Counted from the first letter of the stretch, positions 16,936-26,329 are shown. The stretch is 64,000 nt of DNA from Sediminibacterium roseum (GCF_009939005.1 NZ_JAACJS010000011.1:400096-464095); one strand, 5' to 3'. The notes: generated by a model not told the origin, from the letters alone. Numbers and translations: made by a program.

Positions 16936-18285
16936 TTATTTTTTATTTGCTAATTTCTGTGCCTGCGTGGTGGTATAATACTTCGCCAGCATGTTGGGCA
17001 CTTCCCACGAAGGCATGTTGTTTTTAGACAGGTACTCCAGGTATTTTTCTGTTACACGTGCGAAATGCGATTCATGTCCTTCCTTGAATGCATCGGGTAT
17101 GATCACTTCCCAGCCCTTGTCGTTTTTCTTGAGTGAAACACCTTTGTATTGCTGCGCTATTTTTTCAACCGTTTTCTGCACATCGTTGTCGTACGCTGCA
17201 TTGTGCACCAATGGTTCGATGTACAATGTAGGTTTGTACTGCTGTTCTGCGCCCTGCCTGATCACCAGGTTTGCCTTTGTTCCGCGCATGATGGAGTAGT
17301 GTGTATCCCCGGTTCCATCGGGCGCTTTGTAGTTCCATATCACCGATACCTTGGCATGCACGCCTTTGATCCTGTAATTGATCTCGCCGTTACACATCAC
17401 GCTGATATCGTCTTTCGCATCGCTGTATTTCTTCAGGTATGCGGGCACCTGCTGCACTTTGGTAAGCTCGGCGAACTGGTTCCTGCTGATCACCGTTGGC
17501 CAATGCTTCGCTGAAGTTAACACAATATCTTTTGTATAATCCAGCGTTACGCCCGGAAAACATTCCCATTGTACGAGGTCTACCAGGTGTGTGGTCACAT
17601 CAACAATGCCTTCCCCCTCCTGCTCTACATCGAGAAACCAGGCCGGTCTTGTTAAAACCGATCCGGAAACGTATTTGTAAAAATGGTGAACGCTCTCTTT
17701 TGTAACGGCCGGTTCTGCAGCAGTGCCTTTTGTTAAGGCGCCAAACAAAGCAGGCTCCATGGAAAATGCGCGTTGAAGGATGGTGGTGATCTCGTAGCGT
17801 TCCGTCATAATATCATACAACAGAACCTTGTTCCTTTTGGCTGTTTCAAAAGCCTGCTTCAGTTTCACAAATCCTTTCTGGTCGATCACCATGGGCTTGT
17901 CTGCAAAAACATTGAGCCCCGACTGCACCGATTTCAGGATGTAATCTGTCTTCAGCTGGTTGTTACCCGCAAGCACTACCACGTTGCCCTTTTTTTCCCT
18001 GAGCATGCGGTCAAAAAAATCATCGCCCTCGTATACCACTTCTTTCCAGCCCGTGGGCGCTTTTACGTCTGTATTGTAGCCTTTGATCTTGGCAAGATGA
18101 AGATCCAGGTCATTGCCTTTCTTTGCATACACATGCACGGTCTCGTCTACCTGCGGGTACATCGATTTCTGAACAAGCGCCGCATGAAAATGCCCCGGAT
18201 CAAGCGTGATCAGCCTCACCGGCTTCTGCGCAATGGCAGGCGAAGCGGTAATTGCAGTAATTATCATTGTGAATAAGAACCTCAT
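16936..18285 (-). CDS. Gfo/Idh-family oxidoreductase, secreted, with Oxidoreduct_C-type C-terminus (copy 3)
   Basis: A 449-residue putative oxidoreductase with a Sec signal (MRFLFTMIITAITASPAIAQ) in place of a Tat leader. The N-terminal region RLITLDPGHFHAALVQK replaces the usual glycine-rich motif. The position normally holding EKP reads ADKPMVID. A long C-terminal domain follows, with GEGIVDVTTHLVDLVQWE and GDTHYSIMRGTKANLVIRQG, as in the putative oxidoreductase C-terminal family. The odd nucleotide-binding loop suggests altered or absent cofactor binding. It lies between ThuA and the plug protein. ThuA and Gfo/Idh neighbours are frequent partners in trehalose or 3-keto-sugar clusters. Confidence 0.87.
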   Translation of the reverse strand: MRFLFTMIITAITASPAIAQKPVRLITLDPGHFHAALVQKSMYPQVDETVHVYAKKGNDLDLHLAKIKGYNTDVKAPTGWKEVVYEGDDFFDRMLREKKGNVVVLAGNNQLKTDYILKSVQSGLNVFADKPMVIDQKGFVKLKQAFETAKRNKVLLYDIMTERYEITTILQRAFSMEPALFGALTKGTAAEPAVTKESVHHFYKYVSGSVLTRPAWFLDVEQEGEGIVDVTTHLVDLVQWECFPGVTLDYTKDIVLTSAKHWPTVISRNQFAELTKVQQVPAYLKKYSDAKDDISVMCNGEINYRIKGVHAKVSVIWNYKAPDGTGDTHYSIMRGTKANLVIRQGAEQQYKPTLYIEPLVHNAAYDNDVQKTVEKIAQQYKGVSLKKNDKGWEVIIPDAFKEGHESHFARVTEKYLEYLSKNNMPSWEVPNMLAKYYTTTQAQKLANKK

Positions 18286-18286
18286 T

Positions 18287-18415
18287 ATAATTAGTAATTA
18301 GGAATTAGGAATTAGGAATTAATAATTTTTGAACCGAAAAATTGGTAATTGGCAACCAGCAATTATGAATTATTAATTACTAATTCTTAATTGCTAATTC
18401 CTAATTACTAATTAT
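18287..18415. repeat. AT-rich inverted repeat with nested AATTAG units
   Basis: A 22-bp arm at 18287-18308 is repeated exactly in inverted form at 18394-18415. The interval also holds tandem GGAATTA units (18301-18321) and further partial copies (ATTAATTACTAATTCTTAA). The right arm overlaps the ThuA stop codon at 18412-18414. The left arm begins 2 bp from the Gfo/Idh start. In RNA it would form a long weak hairpin between the two cotranscribed genes. Confidence 0.75.
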
Positions 18416-19257
18416 CGCAGCTGGTCGTCTTTTCCCGTTGCATAGGCTTTGGCATAATCGATGCCACGGAACTGCGATGCAATGTACTTGATGCCTTGCA
18501 ACAAATGATTTATATACACCGGGTCCTGGTAATTTTCTTTGTCGTGGCCCAGTGTGGTAACCCATATGTTTCCGCCCTGGAACTGCTGGTACCATACCGC
18601 AGGGAAATAATCCTTGTAAGAGCCGAGGTTTTTCTGCAGGAGGCTGTCTTGCGACCTTTCATGCATATCAAGAGAGCTTACCACGTGCGCCATCAGTACT
18701 TTGATGCCGGGGTAGAGTTCTTTCCCAAAATAGCACTCGTCTTTTCTTTCCCACATGGCCGGTACGCCTTGCATGGAGGGGTGGTCGCCATCCAGTTTTT
18801 TAACGGTAAACTTCTGGTTCTTTGCGTGCCAGGTAAACGTTTCGCCAAGCATTTGTTTGAACCATGTCCAGTTGCGTTCCGTGCCCGTTACAGAATGAAC
18901 GCCCACAAAACCACCGCCGGCTTCAATGTATCTCCTGAAGGCAACGCGCTGTGCATCGGTTGCAAACACATCGTTGTTGGTGCTGGTGAAAATAAGCAGG
19001 TTGTATTTTTTCAGGTTCTCTTCTGTAAATACCAGAGATGTATCGGCAACATCCACCGTAAACCCATTGGCTGCGCCAAGCGCCTTGATGCAGGCAACGG
19101 CCGACGGAATATTATCGTGCACATATCCCTTCCCGTTCTTTGTATACACCAGCACACGGCTCCCTCTGAGCTTACCATCAGCAGCGTTCAGCTGCGATAC
19201 CGCCATGCTCAACGCAAAGAATAAAAAACAGTTTTGTAAGAAGACCCTTTTTATCAT
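18412..19257 (-). CDS. ThuA-like domain protein
   Basis: A secreted 281-residue protein of the glutamine-amidotransferase-like ThuA family, linked to trehalose or 3-keto-sugar metabolism. I set the start at the ATG at 19257 because it opens a signal peptide (MIKRVFLQNCFLFFALSMAV). The 93 upstream in-frame codons are low-complexity and cover another small frame. ThuA blocks are RVLVYTKNGKGYVHDNI, NLLIFTSTNNDVFA, YIEAGGGFVGVHSVTGT, FTWHAKNQKFTVKKLDGDHPSM, and GGNIWVTTLGHDKENYQDPVYINHLLQGIKYI near the end. It heads, or nearly heads, the minus-strand uronate operon. Enzyme activity of secreted ThuA proteins is unproven. Confidence 0.9.
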   Translation of the reverse strand: MIKRVFLQNCFLFFALSMAVSQLNAADGKLRGSRVLVYTKNGKGYVHDNIPSAVACIKALGAANGFTVDVADTSLVFTEENLKKYNLLIFTSTNNDVFATDAQRVAFRRYIEAGGGFVGVHSVTGTERNWTWFKQMLGETFTWHAKNQKFTVKKLDGDHPSMQGVPAMWERKDECYFGKELYPGIKVLMAHVVSSLDMHERSQDSLLQKNLGSYKDYFPAVWYQQFQGGNIWVTTLGHDKENYQDPVYINHLLQGIKYIASQFRGIDYAKAYATGKDDQLR

Positions 19258-19258
19258 T

Positions 19259-19573
19259 TCATTTGTTTTTGTAATCGTTAGAGTGGATGTACCCGCCCCT
19301 TGCCCTTCCAGGCCAAAGCAACCGGTTGCTTTTTTTCTCCACCTGTGCAGCAATCGGTTGAATTTTGCCGTCTGATAGCCCTGCCGTGGCCAGGACGAAG
19401 CCGGGCAGCAGCGTGGCAGAAATTGCATGGACAGGGTGAGCAGCAACCGTGTTCCCCTGCGATACATGCCATAAAAATCCGGGGAAAGGCACCAGCGGTT
19501 GTGCAAGAATGGGAAGGTAGAGAAGAACAAAGGCAATTACCATAGCAATGCAAAGACGGAAAGTCCTTCTCAT
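19259..19573 (-). CDS. Short putative secreted protein of unknown function
   Basis: A 104-residue frame whose first 25 residues look like a signal peptide (RLCIAMVIAFVLLYLPILAQ) from the ATG at 19573. The rest (PLVPFPGFLWHVSQGNTVAAHPVHAISATLLPG) resembles no family I know. It ends 1 bp from the ThuA start, as operon genes here often do. It could be a real small first gene of the uronate operon or the remnant of a truncated gene. The reading frame is the only support. Confidence 0.3.
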   Translation of the reverse strand: MRRTFRLCIAMVIAFVLLYLPILAQPLVPFPGFLWHVSQGNTVAAHPVHAISATLLPGFVLATAGLSDGKIQPIAAQVEKKSNRLLWPGRARGGYIHSNDYKNK

Positions 19574-19654
19574 AATGCAATCGTTTGAATTGTAGACGGG
19601 CAAAGCTTAATTATCAATTAAATTTAGCGTTAACTCACTGGCAATGACTACGTT

Positions 19655-19678
19655 TTCTACGAAAACCTTTTCGTAGAA
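19655..19678. promoter_or_regulatory. 24-bp palindromic operator between uronate operon and susC, LacI type
   Basis: Eleven-base arms TTCTACGAAAA (19655-19665) and TTTTCGTAGAA (19668-19678) flank CC and are perfectly complementary. A further half, CTACGTTTTC, precedes it at 19649. The site lies in the 241 bp divergent region, 82 bp before the minus-strand start at 19573 and 137 bp before susC. TACGAAAA/TTTTCGTA also occurs before the lacI gene at 39157, so this is a good candidate for its operator. Confidence 0.65.
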
Positions 19679-19814
19679 TTTGTGTCAGAAAAACACATCA
19701 ACCGATTGAGACTTCAAAAACTATTCTAATTTAACACTTCATTAATAGTTTGCTTAAAACAACGGGATCGATTGCCCGGAGCTTACTGTTATTCATCAAA
19801 ACCAACTTGCCATT

Positions 19815-22800
19815 ATGAACAAACATCCGCATGTTTACAAAACAGCAGCGGGACCCAAGCTACTTCAGATAGTATGCCTTGCGGTCCTCTTTTGTTCCTT
19901 TGCAGTTACGGCTACCGCCGGATGGAAGGAACACCATTCCGCCTCCTTCAAACTGCCTCCTCCCGCAACCATTACCGGTAAGGTAACGGATTCGAAGAAT
20001 GCGCCGATGGAAGGGGTGAGCGTAACGATCAAAGGATCCCGTCGCGGCGTAACTACTAACGCAGCCGGGCAATTCACTTTTCCGAACGTTCCGGAAAATG
20101 CAACGCTTGTATTCACTTTTACAGGTTTTGCAGACAAAGAAGTTAAGATCTCAGGTACCGCACCGCTTTCCGTTTCCCTTACAGAAGTGGTTTCGGGACT
20201 GAACGATGTGGTTGTGGTTGGTTATGGTACCGCCACTAAAAAAGACATCACCGGTGCGGTGAGCCAGATTAAGGCTACGGCATTGGAGAACGACAATCCA
20301 AGATCAGTAGGTGATATCCTCCGCGGAGGGGCACCGGGTGTGGATGTTGGTTTCGATGGCAGTACGAAAGGCTCTACGCCAAGACTGGAGATCCGGGGTA
20401 AGGGAACACTTACCGCGGGTTCAAACCCATTGATCGTATTGGATGGGGTGATCTTCCCGGGTGGATTGGAAGACATCAACCCCAATGACATCTCAACGAT
20501 CGATATCCTTAAAGACGCGAGCTCTGCCGCGGTATTCGGGGCGCGCTCAGCAAACGGCGTTATCCTGATCTCTACCAAAAAAGGTAAATCAGGAAAACCG
20601 ATCATCACTTTCAACGACAACATCGCACTCAACAAAGTGGAGAAGAAACCCCACCTGCTTAACGGCCCCGAGTTTCTCGAGTTCCGCAGCCAGGCCATCT
20701 GGTCAAACACAAGCGGTACACCACTTACCTATGCATTTGATTCAACTTCAAAACCGGGTATCCAGTATTATTCATGGGATCCTTCCAAACTGCCATCGAA
20801 TATTTCACTCGCGCAGTGGAGGGCACTTGACAATACCGCCGGCGACGACGTGACCGTATGGCTCACACGTTTGAAAATGAAACCGATCGAGATCGCCAAC
20901 TACAAAGCGGGCAATGTGCTCGATTGGGAAAAGCTGATCTACAACCAGAATGCTTTGCAGCACGATCATACCATCTCCATCTCGCAGAGAAAAGAAGATG
21001 TGAACTACTATTTCTCGCTCGGCTATCTCGAGAACAATGGTATCACTGTAAACGATAAATACAAAACACTCCGCGCACGTTTGAACCTCGAGGCAAACAT
21101 CGCGAAATACCTGACCGTGGGCGTGAACTTCCAGTTTGCGGAAAGAGACCAGAGCGCCATCACCGTTAACCTGAGTGATGTATTGCAGACAACCCCTTAC
21201 GGACAGATGTACGCCGCCGATGGCGTTACGCTGCGTTTGAGCCCGAACGACGATCCGGGAAACAACTCGAACCCGTTCATGTCGCAATACTACAGTACGC
21301 GTTTTTACAAGTATGACAACTTCTTTGCCCAGTTGACACTGAAGGGCAAACTTCCATTCGGGTTCTCGTACCAGGTGAACTACTCACCAAGGTTTGAGCT
21401 AACGAGGGAATACAATTTCCAGTCGGACAAGAACCCGCTTCTTGTTGGACAGAAAGGTATCATCGACAGAAGGAACCGCAATGAGTTCTCCTGGAACCTG
21501 GATAACATCCTCCGCTGGAACGGTAAATTCGGCAAACACACCGTAGAGGCCACCTTCCTGGTAAACGCAGAGAAAATGACCTACTACAACCACCTTGCAC
21601 ACGGCGAGAACATACAGCCAAATGCGAACCTGGGATACAGCGGTTTGCAGAATGCAACACAAGCGATCAGGAACGAGATCGACGACCAGACAGAAACAGG
21701 TGATGCGTTGATGGGCCGTTTGGCTTACAACTTCAACCAACGCTACTTCCTTACGGCAACGATCCGCCGCGATGGATATTCAGCCTTTGGTGCAACCAAC
21801 CGCAGGGCCGCTTTCCCATCGCTCGGTGTGGCATGGGCATTCAGCGATGAAAACTTTATGAGGAACACAAGTTCATGGCTCGACTATGGTAAACTGAGGC
21901 TCTCTTACGGAGCCAATGGTAACAGGTCTATCGGTCGTTACGTGGCATTGTCAACACTCGGTGGCGGTACCTACGTATTTGTAACACCAAGTGGAACCGT
22001 ATACAACTCATCCTATGTATTTGCCAACACCCTTCCAAACCCAGATCTAAGATGGGAATCGAACGCATCGGTGGATCTCGGTCTCGATTACTCACTCTTC
22101 AAAGGGCTCATCACCGGTACTTTTGAAGTGTACAAGAGGGTAACGAAAGACCTCCTGGTGAACCGTACGCTGCCAAGCGTATCGGGTTACTCGAGCGGTA
22201 TCGCAAACCTCGGACAGGTGAACAACAGTGGTTTCGAAATGAGTGTTACCTCTCAAAACATCAAACGCAGCAATTTCGAGTGGAGAAGTACAGTGAACTT
22301 CTGGTTCAACAGGAACAAGATCGTTCACCTGTATGGCGCCACACCAGATTACGATGCAAGCGGTAAACTCATCGGCGAATCAGAGAAAAACGACCTGAAC
22401 AACGGATGGTACCTCGGCCACTCCATCACGGAGAAATGGGATTACAAGATCATCGGCGTTTGGCAGATGTCTGAAGCAACAACCGCCGCCAAATACGGTT
22501 ACAAACCAGGCGATTTCAAAGTTCAGGATACGAACGGCGACGGAACCTATACACAGGATGACAAAGTGTTCCTCGGTGATCAATCGCCAAGATACCAGTT
22601 CAGCATAAGGAACGAATTCAAGATCTACAAGAATTTTGATTTCTCTTTCACGCTCAATGCGAAACTCGGTTCGATCTACCAGAACAACGAGATCAAGAAC
22701 CAGGACCGCTTTTACGACCGCGCGAATTTCTACGACAGGCCACACTGGATGCCGAACAACCCGATCAACGATTATGCAGCCGTTAACTCGAATGCAGGTA

Positions 22801-23051
22801 TCTGGACGGCTTATACAAGTTCAGCGTTCCTCCGCGTGAGCAACGTGAGCCTTGCCTATACCGTGCCATCAAGTACCGTTCGCAGGTGGGGATTTGACGG
22901 TATCAAAGCATACGTTAACGTAACCAACCTCGCGGTGTTCACCAAATGGTGGTATTTCGATCCGGAGTACAAAGGACCAGATCCAAATAACCCAACCAAC
23001 CTCGCACCGGTTCCGTTGAGCATCAACTTTGGATTAAACGTAACCTTATAA
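19815..23051 (+). CDS. SusC/RagA-family TonB-linked outer membrane receptor (pair 1)
   Basis: Outer-membrane importer of 1078 residues that works with the SusD protein encoded 23 bp downstream. Domain order is an N-terminal leader, a carboxypeptidase-regulatory-like domain (about 50-120, TITGKVTDSKNAPMEGVSVT), a plug (about 130-250) with DVVVVGYGTATKKDITGAV, PLIVLDGVIFPGG and ANGVILISTKKG, then the 22-strand barrel. It ends with an aromatic/hydrophobic strand (SINFGLNVTL), as needed for outer-membrane insertion. Divergent from the uronate operon across a LacI-type palindrome. With GH88 downstream it probably takes up uronate-containing oligosaccharides. Confidence 0.95.
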   Translation: MNKHPHVYKTAAGPKLLQIVCLAVLFCSFAVTATAGWKEHHSASFKLPPPATITGKVTDSKNAPMEGVSVTIKGSRRGVTTNAAGQFTFPNVPENATLVFTFTGFADKEVKISGTAPLSVSLTEVVSGLNDVVVVGYGTATKKDITGAVSQIKATALENDNPRSVGDILRGGAPGVDVGFDGSTKGSTPRLEIRGKGTLTAGSNPLIVLDGVIFPGGLEDINPNDISTIDILKDASSAAVFGARSANGVILISTKKGKSGKPIITFNDNIALNKVEKKPHLLNGPEFLEFRSQAIWSNTSGTPLTYAFDSTSKPGIQYYSWDPSKLPSNISLAQWRALDNTAGDDVTVWLTRLKMKPIEIANYKAGNVLDWEKLIYNQNALQHDHTISISQRKEDVNYYFSLGYLENNGITVNDKYKTLRARLNLEANIAKYLTVGVNFQFAERDQSAITVNLSDVLQTTPYGQMYAADGVTLRLSPNDDPGNNSNPFMSQYYSTRFYKYDNFFAQLTLKGKLPFGFSYQVNYSPRFELTREYNFQSDKNPLLVGQKGIIDRRNRNEFSWNLDNILRWNGKFGKHTVEATFLVNAEKMTYYNHLAHGENIQPNANLGYSGLQNATQAIRNEIDDQTETGDALMGRLAYNFNQRYFLTATIRRDGYSAFGATNRRAAFPSLGVAWAFSDENFMRNTSSWLDYGKLRLSYGANGNRSIGRYVALSTLGGGTYVFVTPSGTVYNSSYVFANTLPNPDLRWESNASVDLGLDYSLFKGLITGTFEVYKRVTKDLLVNRTLPSVSGYSSGIANLGQVNNSGFEMSVTSQNIKRSNFEWRSTVNFWFNRNKIVHLYGATPDYDASGKLIGESEKNDLNNGWYLGHSITEKWDYKIIGVWQMSEATTAAKYGYKPGDFKVQDTNGDGTYTQDDKVFLGDQSPRYQFSIRNEFKIYKNFDFSFTLNAKLGSIYQNNEIKNQDRFYDRANFYDRPHWMPNNPINDYAAVNSNAGIWTAYTSSAFLRVSNVSLAYTVPSSTVRRWGFDGIKAYVNVTNLAVFTKWWYFDPEYKGPDPNNPTNLAPVPLSINFGLNVTL

Positions 23052-23074
23052 GATAACCCTTAAATCAAGAAGAA

Positions 23075-24913
23075 ATGAAGAATACAATAAAAGCATCCTT
23101 CCTGCTGGCGGTTATCGCGTTCGGCACGCTGAATATAGTAGGATGTAAAAAAAGCTGGCTCGAGCCAAAAACATTGTCGCTCTTTTCGCCGGAAAATACA
23201 CTCGTGGATCTGCCGGGCTTCAAGGCCGCACTGGCAGCCGCTTCCAATAACCTGAAAGCAGAATGGTACGGCGATGGCTCGCCCAACATTTCTGAACAGA
23301 TCTTCTCGGAAGAATCTGTAGAAGGTACAGATGATAAAACAGGACCTGCACAGAACATGGATCTGCAGATCAAACCGGAAGCGCAGCTGAGGCACGTTGA
23401 CTTCAACAACATCGGCTGGTTCTGGGAAACCCAATACAATGGTATCCGCGCAGCGAACATCATTCTCGGCCGTGTGGAAGAATCAAAACTTACCGATGCG
23501 GAAAAGAACATGATCAAAGGACAGGCATACTTCCTGAGAGGATATGATTTCTATCGTTTAACAAACCAGTTTGGCGATGTGCCCGCTCCTACCAAAGAGC
23601 TGAGAACACCGAAAGTAGATTTCGTTACCGTAAAACGCGAAGTGATCCTACAGCGTGCGAAAGCAGACATCGAATCAACCATTGCTGCTGTACCATGGGT
23701 TACAGACAGGGGAGAGATCAACAGGGCGGCCTGTTATCACCTGCTTACCAAGATCAACCTGTCACTTGGATTGTTTGACGATGCGATCGCCAGCGCCACT
23801 GCAGTGATTAACCAAGGCACGTACAAACTCATGAAAACCCGTTTCGGTGTTGATGCAAACATCACAACAAAGAACGTAACATGGGACCTGCACCGCCCGG
23901 ACAACAAGTCGGCTGCGGCGAATACAGAAGGATTGTACATCGTAACAGACCGTCTCGGCGTGGCCAACAACATCCAGACAAACAGCATGCGTAATGCGGC
24001 GCCTGGTGTGTCGATTGGCACAAACATCATCACGCCGGCGGGCAGGGCGGGCATGACCGCCTCTGCAGGTGTTGAGATAGACCTGATGCAGATCTACGGG
24101 CGTGGCATCGGCCGTTGCCGCTCTACTTCGTATCACTACCGTGAAATCTGGGATGATCCAAAAGACTGGAGACACGACTCTGTATCGGGCAACTGGATGT
24201 ACATGGAGAACCTCGTATATGCGAACCCTGCACTCAAAGGTGTGGATACCGCTTACGGCCGCCGTCTCCGCCTGTTCGATCCAAACCAGAACAACAAACT
24301 GCTGTGTTCAGACACCTTGCGCAGCTGGTACCCCTGGCCTCATTACAAACTGTATGTTCCGGATTCAGAGAACGTACCGATGCGTGGCGGCCACTCAGAC
24401 TGGTATGTGTTCCGTTTGGCAGAAACTTACCTGCTGCGTGCGGAAGCATATGTTTGGAAAGGCGACCAGACCAATGCACTGGCAGACATCAATGCGGTTA
24501 GAACAAGGGCAAACTGTGATGCATATACAAACATTGCCAAAGCCACCATTGCAACCGTACTCGATGAAAGGGCAAGAGAACTGTACTACGAAGAGCCACG
24601 CAAAACAGAACTTACCAGGATCGCATACATCTATGCAAAAACAGGTAAAGTTGCAGACAACGGCAAAACGTATACACTCGCCAATTTCTCAACTTCCAAT
24701 TTCTGGTACGACAGGGTAATGGAGAAAAACGTGTTCTACGCGAAAAATTTTATTACCGCACACGGCGATATGATGAAGATCAGTCCTTACCACGTATTAT
24801 GGCCCATACCACAACCCGCCATCAATGCGAATACAGGAAACCGTTTGAACCAGAATGCAGGCTACAACGGCTTCGCTGGAAACGTTGCACCATCAGACAA
24901 GATCGTAGATTGA
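23075..24913 (+). CDS. SusD/RagB-family nutrient-binding lipoprotein (pair 1)
   Basis: Surface lipoprotein of 612 residues that binds glycan and caps the SusC barrel. The lipobox is TLNIVGCKKSW with the acylated Cys at residue 24. SusD features are an N-terminal LVDLPGFKAALAAA region, AEKNMIKGQAYFLRGYDFYRLTNQFGDVPAP (TPR helices), LTKINLSLG, and the C-terminal FRLAETYLLRAEAYVWKGDQ with DINAVRTRANC and LDERARELYYEE. Followed by a strong hairpin terminator at 24943-24970. Substrate is probably an acidic oligosaccharide, by neighbourhood with GH88. Confidence 0.94.
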   Translation: MKNTIKASFLLAVIAFGTLNIVGCKKSWLEPKTLSLFSPENTLVDLPGFKAALAAASNNLKAEWYGDGSPNISEQIFSEESVEGTDDKTGPAQNMDLQIKPEAQLRHVDFNNIGWFWETQYNGIRAANIILGRVEESKLTDAEKNMIKGQAYFLRGYDFYRLTNQFGDVPAPTKELRTPKVDFVTVKREVILQRAKADIESTIAAVPWVTDRGEINRAACYHLLTKINLSLGLFDDAIASATAVINQGTYKLMKTRFGVDANITTKNVTWDLHRPDNKSAAANTEGLYIVTDRLGVANNIQTNSMRNAAPGVSIGTNIITPAGRAGMTASAGVEIDLMQIYGRGIGRCRSTSYHYREIWDDPKDWRHDSVSGNWMYMENLVYANPALKGVDTAYGRRLRLFDPNQNNKLLCSDTLRSWYPWPHYKLYVPDSENVPMRGGHSDWYVFRLAETYLLRAEAYVWKGDQTNALADINAVRTRANCDAYTNIAKATIATVLDERARELYYEEPRKTELTRIAYIYAKTGKVADNGKTYTLANFSTSNFWYDRVMEKNVFYAKNFITAHGDMMKISPYHVLWPIPQPAINANTGNRLNQNAGYNGFAGNVAPSDKIVD

Positions 24914-24942
24914 TCCGTTCTTTTTAACGGGTTTGAAATAAA

Positions 24943-24970
24943 GAATGCCATCTCAAATGAGATGGCATTC
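24943..24970 (+). terminator. Rho-independent-type hairpin after susCD pair 1
   Basis: Perfect 12-bp arms GAATGCCATCTC (24943-24954) and GAGATGGCATTC (24959-24970) with loop AAAT, followed by TCATTTG. It lies 30 bp after the SusD stop and would reduce read-through into GH88. Confidence 0.85.
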
Positions 24971-25126
24971 TCATTTGATGCAGGATCGTATTGATTTAAA
25001 AAAAATCACTTCAGCGTAAACGATTTCGTTGTTTTTGCTGATCGATAAAGATGAAATCATACTGCAAAATCATACCTTTAAAACCATACGCAACCAGGAA
25101 AAACAACAGACATAAAAACCTCCAAC

Positions 25127-26329
25127 ATGCAGATAAAAAGAATCGTTACCGTTTGCGCCGCAGTGCTTCTGTTTGCGGGCGGATCTTTTGCACAGCAGAA
25201 AGCAACGCCATTGCTGACCGTGATCGACACCGCGCTGAACAAAGCCATCAGGCAGTACAGGGTACTGCAGGCAAACCTCGTGGCAACACCGGAAGCGCTG
25301 CCCAAAACCTATTACCCGCTGACGAAAAAATTTGAAACCAGTAAATCGAGCTGGTGGTGCAGCGGGTTTTACCCGGGATCGCTGAATTACCTGTATGAAT
25401 ATTCGAACGATAATTCATTGTGGCAGGAAGCAACCCGCGCAGAAAAACTGCTCGAAAAAGAACAGTTCAACAAAGGCACACACGATCTTGGTTTTATGAT
25501 GTTCTGCAGCTTCGGCAATGCCAACCGCCTGATGCATACCAAAGAATACGACGAGATCCTGATGAACAGTGCAAGATCACTGTCTACCCGTTTTAACCCT
25601 ACCGTAGGCTGCATCCAGTCGTGGAACGCCACCGCCAAATGGAAGTTCCCGGTGATCATCGACAACATGATGAACCTGGAGCTCCTGTTCTGGGCAACAC
25701 AGCACAGCGGCGATTCTTCTTTCTACAAGATCGCGGTAACGCATGCCAATACAACGATCCGGAATCATTACCGCCCGGATTACAGTTCGTGGCACGTGGT
25801 GGATTACGATCCCGCAACCGGCAATGTGAACGTAAAACAAACGGCACAGGGTTATGCGGATTACTCCGCCTGGGCGCGTGGGCAGGCCTGGGGATTGTAT
25901 GGGTTTGTGGTGATGTACCGTTTCACAAAAGATGCAAAATACCTGAAGCAGGCCACCAACATTGCGAAGTTTTTGATGAACCATCCGAACCTGCCCGCCG
26001 ATAAAATTCCGTACTGGGATTACAACTCACATGATATCCCTGCAACCTACCGCGATGCGTCTGCATCGGCGATCACGGCATCGGCGCTGCTGGAGTTGAG
26101 TAAGTACGACAAAGTAAAAAGCGCTTCTTATGTGAACTTCGCAGAACAGGTCATCCGCACGCTTTCTTCGCGTACCTACACGGCCGATCCGGGCGAGAAC
26201 GGAGGTTTTATTTTAAAACACAGTACCGGTCACCTGCCGGGAAGCTCCGAGGTTGATGTGCCGCTGACCTATGCAGATTACTATTACATCGAAGCGATGA
26301 TGCGATACAGGAAAATGAAAAAGTACTAA
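25127..26329 (+). CDS. GH88 unsaturated glucuronyl/galacturonyl hydrolase
   Basis: Hydrates the double bond of a terminal 4,5-unsaturated uronic acid and so releases it from oligosaccharides made by polysaccharide lyases. The protein has 400 residues with signal peptide MQIKRIVTVCAAVLLFAGGS. The (alpha/alpha)6 barrel carries both family aspartates: Asp120 in GTHDLGFMMFCSFGNA and Asp179 in PVIIDNMMNLELLFWA. ARGQAWGLYGFV and PATYRDASASAITASALLEL also match. It differs from the GH105 protein at 43556, so two unsaturated uronyl hydrolases exist here. The start ATG lies 213 bp after SusD, beyond a terminator, so it has its own promoter; a sequence CGTAAACGAT at 25015 echoes the lacI leader. Confidence 0.92.
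   Translation: MQIKRIVTVCAAVLLFAGGSFAQQKATPLLTVIDTALNKAIRQYRVLQANLVATPEALPKTYYPLTKKFETSKSSWWCSGFYPGSLNYLYEYSNDNSLWQEATRAEKLLEKEQFNKGTHDLGFMMFCSFGNANRLMHTKEYDEILMNSARSLSTRFNPTVGCIQSWNATAKWKFPVIIDNMMNLELLFWATQHSGDSSFYKIAVTHANTTIRNHYRPDYSSWHVVDYDPATGNVNVKQTAQGYADYSAWARGQAWGLYGFVVMYRFTKDAKYLKQATNIAKFLMNHPNLPADKIPYWDYNSHDIPATYRDASASAITASALLELSKYDKVKSASYVNFAEQVIRTLSSRTYTADPGENGGFILKHSTGHLPGSSEVDVPLTYADYYYIEAMMRYRKMKKY

Noticed and set aside
24981..24986. Single CAGGAT upstream of GH88
   Set aside because: Only one unit, on the plus strand, without a phased partner, so not counted with the CAGGAY arrays.
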